In this document: one piece after another, positions 55,169-64,000 of the stretch | How positions within the stretch are numbered: position 1 is the stretch's first letter | Layout: each line of letters starts with the position of its first letter | From: Alcaligenes pakistanensis | GTDB taxonomy: Bacteria > Pseudomonadota > Gammaproteobacteria > Burkholderiales > Burkholderiaceae_B | Reading direction: 5' to 3' | Assembly: GCF_014652815.1 (NCBI RefSeq) | Contig: NZ_BMZN01000003.1 | Span: 513,429-577,428, forward strand | DNA length: 64,000 nt | Position numbers and translations under genes: made by a program | The notes under the pieces: generated by a model | The model's database searches: none | What the model saw: the letters and a program-made list of their open reading frames with translations, nothing else | Told to the model about the DNA's origin: nothing

Positions 55169-55950
55169 ATTTCATCACCGCCCCGATTAATGCACTAGGC
55201 GCGGCTATACGCAGCAGCATTTATGGCCTGGGTGCCTTCAGCCGCTTGTTTGCCGCCTTGCTGGCACGCTCGTCCCTGCTCTGGCAGCGTCCGCGCCTGG
55301 TTTCCCAGCAAATTCACTTTATTGGCAACTATTCACTACTGATCATTGCCGTTTCGGGTCTGTTCGTGGGTTTTGTCTTGGGTTTGCAGGGCTATTACAC
55401 GCTGAACCGCTATGGTTCTGAAGAGGCCCTGGGCCTGCTGGTGGCCCTGTCCTTGGTTCGTGAACTGGGCCCCGTCGTCACCGCCCTGTTGTTTGCGGGC
55501 CGGGCGGGCACCTCACTGACGGCTGAAATCGGCTTGATGAAAGCCGGTGAACAGATTGCCGCCATGGAAGTTATGGCGGTAGACCCCTTGCGCCGACTGC
55601 TGGTGCCGCGTTTTTGGGGCGGCATTATTGCCATGCCCATCCTGGCTGCCGTATTTTCTATGGTCGGCATTTTGGGTGGCTATATCGTCGGTGTACAAAT
55701 GATCGGCATTGATGCAGGTGCATTCTGGTCGCAGATGCAAAATGGCGTCGATGTCATTGATGACGTGCTCAACGGTGTGATCAAAAGCCTTGTGTTTGGC
55801 CTGATCGTGACCTTGATCGCCCTGTATATGGGCTGGCACGCCAAACCCACCCCCGAAGGCGTTTCTCGCGCGACCACTCGTACGGTTGTAAGCGGCGCAC
55901 TGGCGGTATTGGGCACGGACTTCCTGCTCACCGCCCTTATGTTCAGTTAA
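55165..55950 (+). CDS. mlaE: MlaE, permease of the phospholipid transport system
   Basis: A 261-residue inner-membrane protein of the MlaE family with an amphipathic start and about five helices. LVRELGPVVTALLFAGRAGTS is followed by AEIGLMKAGEQIAAMEVMAVDP, the family core. It forms the membrane dimer bound by MlaF and the MlaD ring. It is coupled to mlaF and lies 21 bp before mlaD. Confidence 0.94.
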   Translation: MNFITAPINALGAAIRSSIYGLGAFSRLFAALLARSSLLWQRPRLVSQQIHFIGNYSLLIIAVSGLFVGFVLGLQGYYTLNRYGSEEALGLLVALSLVRELGPVVTALLFAGRAGTSLTAEIGLMKAGEQIAAMEVMAVDPLRRLLVPRFWGGIIAMPILAAVFSMVGILGGYIVGVQMIGIDAGAFWSQMQNGVDVIDDVLNGVIKSLVFGLIVTLIALYMGWHAKPTPEGVSRATTRTVVSGALAVLGTDFLLTALMFS

Positions 55951-55971
55951 CTATTTAGGAATTGCTCAGCT

Positions 55972-56448
55972 ATGAATCGCGAGAAAACCGATTTCTGGGT
56001 TGGCCTGTTTGTTTTGCTAGGGCTGGTCGCACTGGCGTTCCTGGCCCTGCGTGCGGGTAACCTCAGTTCTTTTTCCTTTGCCAAAACCTACCAGGTATCA
56101 GCCAAATTCGATAATCTGGGTGGCTTGAAGCCCCGTGCGCCCATCAAGGCCAGCGGCGTAGTCGTCGGCCGGGTAGGCTCCATTGGCTTTGACAACCAGG
56201 ACTTCAAGGCCATAGTCACGCTGGATATGGATGAGCACTACAAATTTCCATTGGATACCTCGGCCTCTATCCTGACCTCGGGCCTTCTTGGCGAGCAGTA
56301 CATTGGCCTGACAGCCGGTGGCGACGATAAAGACCTGCAAGGCGGTAGCACCATTACCTATACCCAAAGCGCGGTTGTGCTGGAAGAACTGATCAGCAAG
56401 TTCCTCTACAACACAGCCTCCAAAGAAGGCGACTCCAAAACGGAGTAA
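55972..56448 (+). CDS. mlaD: MlaD, MCE-domain lipid-binding subunit
   Basis: A 158-residue protein with one N-terminal membrane helix (about residues 8-28) and one MCE domain (YQVSAKFDNLGGLKPRAPIKASGVVVGRV, then TSGLLGEQYIGL). It forms a periplasmic hexameric ring on MlaE that passes phospholipids to MlaC. Its length is shorter than E. coli MlaD (183), mainly at the C-terminus. Confidence 0.93.
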   Translation: MNREKTDFWVGLFVLLGLVALAFLALRAGNLSSFSFAKTYQVSAKFDNLGGLKPRAPIKASGVVVGRVGSIGFDNQDFKAIVTLDMDEHYKFPLDTSASILTSGLLGEQYIGLTAGGDDKDLQGGSTITYTQSAVVLEELISKFLYNTASKEGDSKTE

Positions 56449-56486
56449 TACACCGCTGCCTCATGCTCATTACAGACGACACAACC

Positions 56487-57269
56487 ATGAATACAACAAC
56501 AACTCGCCGCTCTTACTCCCTGCCTCGTGGAGTCCGTTTGAGCCTGATCGGTGCCAGTGCTGCCTTTGTGGCCGGTTGCGCCAGTGTGCCCAACCCCAAT
56601 CCGCAAGACCCTTGGGAAAGCATGAACCGTGGCATCTACGCTTTCAACGAAAACGTGGACGGTGCGCTGATCAAACCGATTGCCGAAGGCTATAAAGCCC
56701 TGACGCCACAGCCTGTACGTACTTGCGTTGGCAATATTTTCAATAACCTGGGCGATGCCTGGTCGGCAGTCAACAGCTTCCTGCAAGGCGAGCACATCGA
56801 CTTCTTCAACACCCTGGGCCGAGTCCTGTTTAACTCGACCATGGGCCTGGGCGGTTGTATCGACGTGGCCACCATGAACGGCTCGCAGCGTATTCCCAAT
56901 GACTTTGGCGTAACGCTGGGTGTATGGGGTATCAAATCCGGTCCTTACGTCGTGCTGCCATTCTTTGGCCCTAGCACCGTGCGCGACGGTGTGGCACGCG
57001 GCACCAGCTTCCTGGAAGGCTTCTCGTCCACCGGCCCGATCATGGCCATCAAGGATGTACCCGTACGCAACAGCATTATGGGTCTGTGGGCCCTGGATGC
57101 CCGCGCGGGTGTGTTGGACGCAGAAAAACTTGTTAACGACATCGCGCTTGACCGCTACAGCTTCATACGCGACGCTTACCTGCAACGACGCCACGCCTTG
57201 GTGCAAGTACGCCGTACCGGCGGCGACACCAGCCAGGACTTGCCTGATTACTCGGACGCAGACGAATAA
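56487..57269 (+). CDS. mlaA: MlaA (VacJ), outer-membrane lipoprotein of phospholipid transport
   Basis: A 260-residue lipoprotein with lipobox VAGC (Cys31) and the VacJ pattern DPWESMNRGIYAFNENVD, then RVLFNSTMGLGGCIDVA, DFGVTLGVWGIKSGPYVVLPFFGPSTVRDG. It removes misplaced phospholipids from the outer leaflet and hands them to MlaC. I prefer the ATG at 56487 because it gives a normal lipoprotein signal; an ATG at 56463 adds eight acidic residues. Having mlaA inside the operon, unlike in E. coli, is common in betaproteobacteria. Confidence 0.9.
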   Translation: MNTTTTRRSYSLPRGVRLSLIGASAAFVAGCASVPNPNPQDPWESMNRGIYAFNENVDGALIKPIAEGYKALTPQPVRTCVGNIFNNLGDAWSAVNSFLQGEHIDFFNTLGRVLFNSTMGLGGCIDVATMNGSQRIPNDFGVTLGVWGIKSGPYVVLPFFGPSTVRDGVARGTSFLEGFSSTGPIMAIKDVPVRNSIMGLWALDARAGVLDAEKLVNDIALDRYSFIRDAYLQRRHALVQVRRTGGDTSQDLPDYSDADE

Positions 57270-57307
57270 AAACGCCCTGCCCGCAGAACACACATCTGGA
57301 GTTTTTT

Positions 57308-57979
57308 ATGATTTCCCGTCCCGCCTTGGGCGGGACTGCTTTGCAGTCCTCTCCCTCTCGCCTTATTTCCTGGTTCCTGACCGCCTGTGCCGCTCTGGCT
57401 CTGTGTTTGCATGCTGTTGCAGCCCAAGCACAAGCCGCTGATCCCAAAGGGGAACCCAACAAGTTTGTTGAAACTGTCGGCAATCAAGCATTGCAAGTCG
57501 TCAAGGAAAGCGAGTCCATCCGCAAGGGTGATCGTGCTGCTATTACGGCCGCGGTCAACGCTCACATCATGCCCTACGTCAATTTGGAAAAGACAACCCG
57601 TTTAGCCGCTGGCCGCTACTGGCGTCAGGCTAACGAAGAGCAGCGTCAAAAGCTGGTTGATGCCTTCAAGGGCACGTTGGTGCGTACCTATAGTGGAGCT
57701 CTGTCCCGCGTCGATGCCAAAACCCAGCTGACCATTCTGCCTTTCCGTGGTGATGCCAATGCCGATGACGTCGTCGTACGTTCTTCCCTGACCCAGCCTA
57801 ATGGCGGCCCGGTCGGCGTGGACTACCGTCTGGAAAAAACACCGGATGGCTGGAAAATCTATGACTTGAACGTAGAAGGCATCTGGCTGATCCAGAATTA
57901 CCGCAACCAGTTCGCCCAGCAAATTGAGCAAGGCGGTATTGATGGCTTGATCCAGGCCTTGAACAAACAAAACAGCTAA
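57308..57979 (+). CDS. mlaC: MlaC, periplasmic phospholipid carrier
   Basis: A 223-residue secreted protein with a long signal sequence (hydrophobic stretch near 20-38, AQA cleavage-like site at about 43). The mature part is of the MlaC/Ttg2D type: LEKTTRLAAGRYWRQANEEQRQKLVDAFKGTLVRTYSGAL, then VDYRLEKTPDGWKIYDLNVEGIWLIQNYR. It ferries phospholipids between MlaA and MlaD. The usual next gene, mlaB, does not follow. Confidence 0.92.
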   Translation: MISRPALGGTALQSSPSRLISWFLTACAALALCLHAVAAQAQAADPKGEPNKFVETVGNQALQVVKESESIRKGDRAAITAAVNAHIMPYVNLEKTTRLAAGRYWRQANEEQRQKLVDAFKGTLVRTYSGALSRVDAKTQLTILPFRGDANADDVVVRSSLTQPNGGPVGVDYRLEKTPDGWKIYDLNVEGIWLIQNYRNQFAQQIEQGGIDGLIQALNKQNS

Positions 57980-58025
57980 GCCAGGCCGTGGCAAGCACGG
58001 TGCCTTCGGTCTTGCACACTTAAGC

Positions 58026-58048
58026 AGACCAGAGTCGTACTCTATAAT
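58026..58048 (+). promoter_or_regulatory. Weak candidate promoter of the ABC-2 exporter genes
   Basis: A perfect TATAAT hexamer is at 58043-58048. The best -35 candidate, 17 bases upstream, is poor. The predicted transcript would begin with the hairpin at 58069-58100. Confidence 0.45.
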
Positions 58049-58068
58049 AAAGAGCCTGACCACCACCC

Positions 58069-58100
58069 AAACAGGTCTACGCCCATGCGTAGGCCTGTTT
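58069..58100 (+). other. Hairpin in the leader of the ABC-2 exporter genes
   Basis: AAACAGGTCTACGC and GCGTAGGCCTGTTT can form a 14 bp stem with one G-U pair and a four-base loop (CCAT). No T run follows, so it is not a typical terminator. It lies between a TATAAT hexamer and the ATPase gene, so it could be an mRNA leader structure. Confidence 0.5.
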
Positions 58101-58166
58101 AGTTAACAAAGACGCTTTAGCGACGACCATCACCGCTCCACCCGCGTCAGGCCTACCGAAATTGCC

Positions 58167-58958
58167 ATGTCCGCCTTCAAACTAGATAACGTCAGCAAAC
58201 GCTTCGCCCCCCAAAGCCGGGGACTCAAAAGCCTGTTTTCACCTCCCCGCTCCGATGCCGGTTTTCTGGCCGTCGATCAGGTCAGCCTGACGATCGAACA
58301 TGGCGAGTTTTTTGGCTTGCTGGGTCCGAATGGTGCGGGAAAAACCACCTTGATCTCCATGCTGGCGGGTCTGACCCGTCCGACCAGTGGCCAGGTCAGC
58401 GTCTGTGGTTACGATGTGCGCACCCAATACCAAAAGGCCCGCCAGTCGCTGGGCGTGGTGCCACAGGAAATTGTTTACGATCCCTTTTTCACCGTCCGTG
58501 AAACGCTACGCTTGCAATCAGGCTACTTTGGCCTGAAAAACAACGACGACTGGATCGACGAAATTCTGGCCAATCTGGCCCTGAGCGATAAGGCCGACGT
58601 TAATATGCGTGCCTTGTCTGGCGGCATGAAGCGCCGTGTCCTGGTGGCCCAGGCATTGGTACACCGCCCCCCTGTCATTATTCTGGACGAACCCACTGCC
58701 GGGGTAGACGTGGATCTACGACGCACACTGTGGGAGTTCATCATCCGCCTGAATCAACAAGGCCACACCATTTTGCTGACCACGCACTACCTGGAAGAGG
58801 CCCAGGCCCTCTGTGGCCGGCTGGCCATGCTCAAAAGTGGCAAGATCGTTGCCCTGGATACCACGCAAGCCATCATGGAGCGTGCAGGTGGCCACGATCT
58901 GGAGGATGCTTTTGTGCGCATCATGCATAACGAAGGAAAAATGGGGGTTGCACTGTGA
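58167..58958 (+). CDS. ABC-2 exporter ATPase (YadG-like)
   Basis: A 263-residue ABC ATPase with Walker A GPNGAGKTT, Q-loop VPQEIVYDPFFTV, signature LSGGMKRRVLVAQAL, Walker B VIILDEPTAGVDVD and H-loop TTHYLEEAQ. It pairs with the permease encoded by the next gene, whose start overlaps its stop by 4 bp. The DrrA/YadG group exports lipids, drugs or polysaccharides; the substrate here is unknown. The position between mla and murA suggests a cell-envelope role. Confidence 0.88.
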   Translation: MSAFKLDNVSKRFAPQSRGLKSLFSPPRSDAGFLAVDQVSLTIEHGEFFGLLGPNGAGKTTLISMLAGLTRPTSGQVSVCGYDVRTQYQKARQSLGVVPQEIVYDPFFTVRETLRLQSGYFGLKNNDDWIDEILANLALSDKADVNMRALSGGMKRRVLVAQALVHRPPVIILDEPTAGVDVDLRRTLWEFIIRLNQQGHTILLTTHYLEEAQALCGRLAMLKSGKIVALDTTQAIMERAGGHDLEDAFVRIMHNEGKMGVAL

Positions 58959-59812
58959 ACCAGAACAATTCCCCCAAACACTGGGGTGTACCTCAGAACA
59001 CGGACGCACCGGCCGCCAAGATCGGGACATTGAACCTGCCACCGCAACCTAAAATGGGGTCGGGCTTTCCAACGCTGCTGCGCAAAGAGCTGATGCGTTT
59101 TTGGAAAGTGGGCTTTCAGACCATTGCCGCCCCGGTACTGACGGCGCTGATGTACTTGCTGATTTTCGCCCACGTACTGGAAGGCCGCGTCACGGTGTAC
59201 GACTCCGTGCCCTATACCGCCTTCCTGATTCCAGGCCTGATGATGATGAGCATGTTGCAAAACGCCTTTGCCAACCCCTCATCGTCACTGATTCAAAGCC
59301 GTATCACAGGCAACCTGGTCTTTATCCTGCTGCCACCGCTCTCGCACCGCGAAATTTTCGCCGCTTACCTGCTGGCGGCCATCGCCCGTGGCGTCTGCGT
59401 GGGACTCTGTGTCTGGCTGGTTTCCCTGTTCTTTGTGTCCCTGCCCATTGCCAATCCCTTATGGGTATTGGTCTTTGCCATCCTATCTTGCGGCATCATG
59501 GGCACCTTGGGGCTGATCGCCGGCTTGTGGTCTGAAAAATTCGACCAGCTGGCGGCGTTCCAGAACTTTCTGATCATGCCCGCCACCTTTCTGTCAGGTG
59601 TGTTTTATTCGATTCATAGCTTGCCGCCCTTCTGGCAATCTGTTTCACACTGGAATCCGCTGCTCTACACCATTGACGGATTCCGCTACGGTTTCTTTGC
59701 CGCCTCGGACATTTCTCCGTGGTTCAGCTTGACCGTTGTCGCCAGCGTCTTTGTTGCGCTGTGTCTGATTTCGCTACGCCTGCTTGCCTCAGGCTATAAA
59801 TTACGGAATTGA
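58955..59812 (+). CDS. ABC-2 exporter permease (YadH-like)
   Basis: A 285-residue membrane protein with six helices after a 40-residue hydrophilic N-terminus. Family segments: LLRKELMRFWKVGFQTIAAPVLTALMYLLIF, FLIPGLMMMSMLQNAFANPSSSLIQSR, and LIMPATFLSGVFYSIHSLPPFWQ. The start is GTG overlapping the upstream stop, indicating coupling. The N-terminal 35 residues (Pro/Asn-rich) are longer than in YadH; translation may begin later. Confidence 0.86.
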   Translation: MNQNNSPKHWGVPQNTDAPAAKIGTLNLPPQPKMGSGFPTLLRKELMRFWKVGFQTIAAPVLTALMYLLIFAHVLEGRVTVYDSVPYTAFLIPGLMMMSMLQNAFANPSSSLIQSRITGNLVFILLPPLSHREIFAAYLLAAIARGVCVGLCVWLVSLFFVSLPIANPLWVLVFAILSCGIMGTLGLIAGLWSEKFDQLAAFQNFLIMPATFLSGVFYSIHSLPPFWQSVSHWNPLLYTIDGFRYGFFAASDISPWFSLTVVASVFVALCLISLRLLASGYKLRN

Positions 59813-59816
59813 TTTC

Positions 59817-61316
<1,500 letters not shown>

Positions 61317-61317
<1 letters not shown>

Positions 61318-61991
61318 TGAGTCCCGCCGGTTTAAATCAACCCCTGACGCTGGCCTTGTCCAAAGGCCGGATTTTTGACGAAACCCTGCCTTTGCTGGAA
61401 GAGGCAGGCATCAAGGTGCTGGAAAGCCCTGAAACGTCGCGCAAACTGATCCTGCCAACCAATAGTCCTGACCTGCGTCTGATTATTGTGCGTGCCACGG
61501 ACGTGCCGACCTATGTGCAATACGGTGCCGCCCATATTGGGATTGCAGGCAAGGACGTGCTGTACGAGCACATGGAACAGCACCCAGGCGGTCTATACCA
61601 GCCCGTGGACCTGAACATTGCACGCTGCCGCCTGTGTGTGGCTGTGGCTGAGGGTTTTGACTATCATTCCGCCGTCAAGCAAGGCTCACGCCTGCGTATC
61701 GCCACCAAATACACCCGTGCTGCGCGCGAACACTTTGCCAGCAAGGGCGTATATGTGGACCTGATCAAGCTGTATGGCTCCATGGAACTGGCGCCACTGG
61801 TCGGTCTGGCCGATGCTATTGTGGACTTGGTTTCCAGTGGTGGCACCCTGCGCGCCAACAAGCTAGTGGAAGTGGAAGATATCAGCCCCATCTCCTCGCG
61901 CTTGATCGTTAATCAGGCTGCCATGAAGAACCGCGGTGCACAGCTGCAACCCCTGATCGACGCTTTCTCCCGCGCCTCGGTGGACGAGTAA
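61317..61991 (+). CDS. hisG: ATP phosphoribosyltransferase, short form
   Basis: A 224-residue enzyme for the first step of histidine synthesis (ATP + PRPP). Motifs: [29 protein letters not shown] and [19 protein letters not shown]. The short length lacks the C-terminal regulatory domain, so it needs a HisZ partner, which is not in this window. It is coupled to murA by TAATG and separated from hisD by a hairpin-containing gap. Confidence 0.95.
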
Positions 61992-62035
61992 CACACCCCC
62001 TTTTCCTGATAAAGGGAAACAGCCGGTAGATCATG

Positions 62036-62070
62036 CTTAGGCAAAAGGCGCAGACCGCCTTTTGCCTAAG
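62036..62070 (+). other. Strong hairpin between hisG and hisD
   Basis: A perfect 15 bp stem (first arm CTTAGGCAAAAGGCG) with a five-base loop lies 45 bp after hisG. No T run follows, so it is not a standard terminator for the plus strand. It might protect the upstream mRNA from decay or tune transcription into hisD. Confidence 0.7.
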
Positions 62071-62119
62071 CGAAATGTTATACACTGGTCCTTGATCCTT
62101 AGCTTTTTCCTATAGCGAC

Positions 62120-63424
62120 ATGTCACTGATCCATCGCCTGAACTCCCAATCCGCCCAGTTCGATGCTGAACTGCGCACTCTACTGGCTTACGAAGCGTCT
62201 GAGGACGCGTCTATCGAGCACGCGTGTGCTGAGATCTTGCATCGTATCCAGCATGAAGGAGACACGGCTCTATTGGATTACACCCAACGCTTTGACCGCC
62301 TGAGCGTTGACCAGGCATCGGCACTGGAAATCTCTAAAGAAGAACTTGTAGCGGCACTGAACAGCCTGCCTGCGGAACAACGCCAGGCGTTGGAACAAGC
62401 AGCCGAACGCGTACGTCGTTACCACGAGCACCAACGCACTGAAACCTGGACCTACACGGAAGCCGATGGCACCGTGCTAGGCCAGCAAGTTACGGCCCTG
62501 GATCGCGTGGGGCTGTATGTTCCCGGTGGCAAGGCAGCGTACCCTTCTTCCGTTCTAATGAATGCTATCCCTGCCAAAGTGGCTGGCGTTGCTGAACTAA
62601 TCATGGTTACGCCGACGCCCGATGGCATACGCAACCCCATCGTGCTGGCTGCCGCCGCTTTAGGCGGTGTAGACCGTGTGTTCACCATTGGTGGCGCACA
62701 AGCCGTCGGCGCTCTGGCCTACGGCACGGACACGATCCCGGCCGTGGACAAGATTGTTGGCCCCGGCAACGCCTATGTGGCTGCTGCCAAGCGCCGCGTC
62801 TTTGGCGTGGTGGGGATCGACATGATTGCCGGCCCCTCCGAGATCCTGATCATCAGTGACGGCAGTGCTCCTGCTGACTGGGTGGCCATGGACCTGTTCT
62901 CCCAGGCCGAACACGACGAGCTGGCCCAGGCAATCTTGCTATGTCCTGATGCAGATTTCCTGGATCAGGTTGAAGCCGCTATCGAACGCCTGCTGCCCAC
63001 CATGCCACGCGCGGACATCATCCGCCGCAGCTTGTCTGGCCGCGGTGCCTTGATCCACGTCCGCGACCTGGACGAGGCCTGTAAGATCAGCAACCATATC
63101 GCGCCGGAACACCTGGAAGTCTCTACCCAGAACGCCCAGGAATTGTTGAGCAAAATTCGCCATGCTGGCGCCATTTTCCTAGGCCCTTACAGTTCTGAAT
63201 CGCTGGGCGATTACTGTGCCGGGCCTAACCATGTCCTGCCGACGGCACGCACTGCGCGTTTCTCGTCACCCTTGGGCGTCTACGATTTCCAGAAACGCAG
63301 CAGCATTATTCAGGTTTCCGAATCAGGCGCCCAGACACTGGGACCCATAGCCGCTACGCTGGCTCAAGGCGAGGGGCTGTACGCCCACGCTGCCAGCGCG
63401 CAATTCCGATTGAACCAATCCTGA
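62120..63424 (+). CDS. hisD: Histidinol dehydrogenase
   Basis: A 434-residue enzyme that oxidises L-histidinol to histidine in two NAD-dependent steps. Motifs: [52 protein letters not shown] and [11 protein letters not shown], with the zinc-site region [12 protein letters not shown] and the C-terminal [14 protein letters not shown]-like end. The start has the typical short leader and is followed directly by hisB after 25 bp. Confidence 0.96.
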   Translation: MSLIHRLNSQSAQFDAELRTLLAYEASEDASIEHACAEILHRIQHEGDTALLDYTQRFDRLSVDQASALEISKEELVAALNSLPAEQRQALEQAAERVRRYHEHQRTETWTYTEADGTVLGQQVTALDRVGLYVPGGKAAYPSSVLMNAIPAKVAGVAELIMVTPTPDGIRNPIVLAAAALGGVDRVFTIGGAQAVGALAYGTDTIPAVDKIVGPGNAYVAAAKRRVFGVVGIDMIAGPSEILIISDGSAPADWVAMDLFSQAEHDELAQAILLCPDADFLDQVEAAIERLLPTMPRADIIRRSLSGRGALIHVRDLDEACKISNHIAPEHLEVSTQNAQELLSKIRHAGAIFLGPYSSESLGDYCAGPNHVLPTARTARFSSPLGVYDFQKRSSIIQVSESGAQTLGPIAATLAQGEGLYAHAASAQFRLNQS

Positions 63425-63449
63425 TACCGGCCTTGCCGCCGGCTCTGAT

Positions 63450-64000
63450 ATGCGTACCGCCGAGATTACCCGCAATACTAATGAAACCCGCATCCGCGTG
63501 GCCGTTAACCTGGACGGCACCGGCCGTCACTCGCTCAACAGCGGCGTGCCTTTTCTGGACCACATGTTGGACCAGATTGCCCGCCACGGTCTGATTGACC
63601 TGGACGTGCACTGTGAGGGCGATACCCACATCGACGATCACCATACCGTCGAGGACATCGGCATTGCGCTGGGCCAGGCTTTTGCCAAGGCTGTGGGCAG
63701 CAAAGCCGGCTTGCGCCGCTACGGGCACTCCTATGTCCCGCTGGATGAAGCCCTGTCGCGCGTCGTCGTGGACTTCTCCGGTCGTCCCGGCCTATTTTAT
63801 TTTGTGCCCTTTACCCGCGCACGAATCGGCCAGTTCGATGTAGACTTGGCACGCGAGTTTTTCCAGGGTTTTGTGAATCACGCCCTGGTTTCTATGCACA
63901 TCGATAACCTGCGCGGCGAAAACGCACACCACCAGTGCGAAACCGTGTTCAAAGCCTTTGGCCGAGCATTGCGTATGGCTCTGGAGCTGGACCCACGTAG
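63450..64000 (+). CDS. hisB: Imidazoleglycerol-phosphate dehydratase (3' end cut by window)
   Basis: The ATG at 63450 opens a frame that runs to the window end: 183 codons, about a dozen short of the usual length. Motifs: [31 protein letters not shown] and [19 protein letters not shown], which carry the manganese-binding histidines and glutamates. It removes water from imidazole-glycerol phosphate in histidine synthesis. It is the single-domain form, with no phosphatase part at the N-terminus. Confidence 0.95.
   Translation, partial: MRTAEITRNTNETRIRVAVNLDGTGRHSLNSGVPFLDHMLDQIARHGLIDLDVHCEGDTHIDDHHTVEDIGIALGQAFAKAVGSKAGLRRYGHSYVPLDEALSRVVVDFSGRPGLFYFVPFTRARIGQFDVDLAREFFQGFVNHALVSMHIDNLRGENAHHQCETVFKAFGRALRMALELDPR

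Noticed and set aside
56406-57293. Long minus-strand open frame opposite mlaA
   Set aside because: mlaA is intact with lipobox and family motifs; the antisense frame has none.

Overview
The window looks like a chromosomal segment of a betaproteobacterium, most likely an Alcaligenes-type member of the Alcaligenaceae. This is inferred from the run mla operon - ABC exporter - bolA/ibaG - murA - hisG - hisD - hisB, from a nitrous-oxide-reductase (nos) cluster end, and from moderately high-GC coding DNA. There are about 48 genes. No rRNA, tRNA, CRISPR array or complete insertion sequence was seen.

Layout. (1) 1-1912, plus strand: end of a nos cluster (nosY 3' part, nosL, apbE/nosX). (2) 2005-3570, plus: pgi. 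(3) 3689-42102, all minus strand: one very long capsule island. Read in its own direction it starts with a giant type I polyketide/fatty-acid synthase (RkpA/WcbR type) and an alpha-oxoamine synthase (RkpG/WcbT type). The ABC capsule exporter follows (KpsD/CtrA-, KpsM-, KpsT- and KpsE-like), then an unknown coiled-coil protein, wecB and wecC, and two giant multidomain glycosyltransferases. Next come a further glycosyltransferase, a pyruvyl transferase, manC, two tandem polysaccharide-deacetylase paralogues, two glycosyltransferases and a membrane GT2. The island ends with a heparinase-like lyase, an SDR (RkpH-like), an LTA-synthase-like membrane sulfatase-fold protein (RkpI-like) and an alpha/beta-hydrolase. 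(4) 42103-43100: long AT-rich divergent regulatory region. (5) 43101-48519: NCS2 xanthine/urate permease, an EamA transporter divergent from a MocR regulator with a perfect operator-like palindrome between them, a second EamA transporter and a small unknown protein. (6) 48776-52421, minus: fatty-acid beta-oxidation pair (thiolase and FadN-type dehydrogenase/hydratase). (7) 53065-54167, plus: split chromate transporter. (8) 54344-57979: mlaFEDAC without mlaB. (9) 58167-64000: ABC-2 exporter, ibaG, murA, hisG, hisD and hisB (cut by the window end).

How it works together. The island appears to encode an ABC-transporter-dependent capsule. WecB and WecC should make UDP-ManNAcA, and ManC should make GDP-mannose, with Pgi next door supplying fructose-6-phosphate. 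Several glycosyltransferases assemble the chain, and pyruvyl transfer, deacetylation and a sulfatase-fold transferase may decorate it. The exporter spans both membranes. The most interesting part is the PKS + alpha-oxoamine synthase + SDR set. By reaction logic it could build a long-chain amino-alcohol (sphingoid-like) lipid, possibly the capsule anchor; no KpsC/KpsS Kdo-linker genes are in the window. A second clear signal is a duplicated gene junction flanking the AT-rich lyase gene, showing that this gene was inserted between a glycosyltransferase and the SDR that were once overlapping neighbours.
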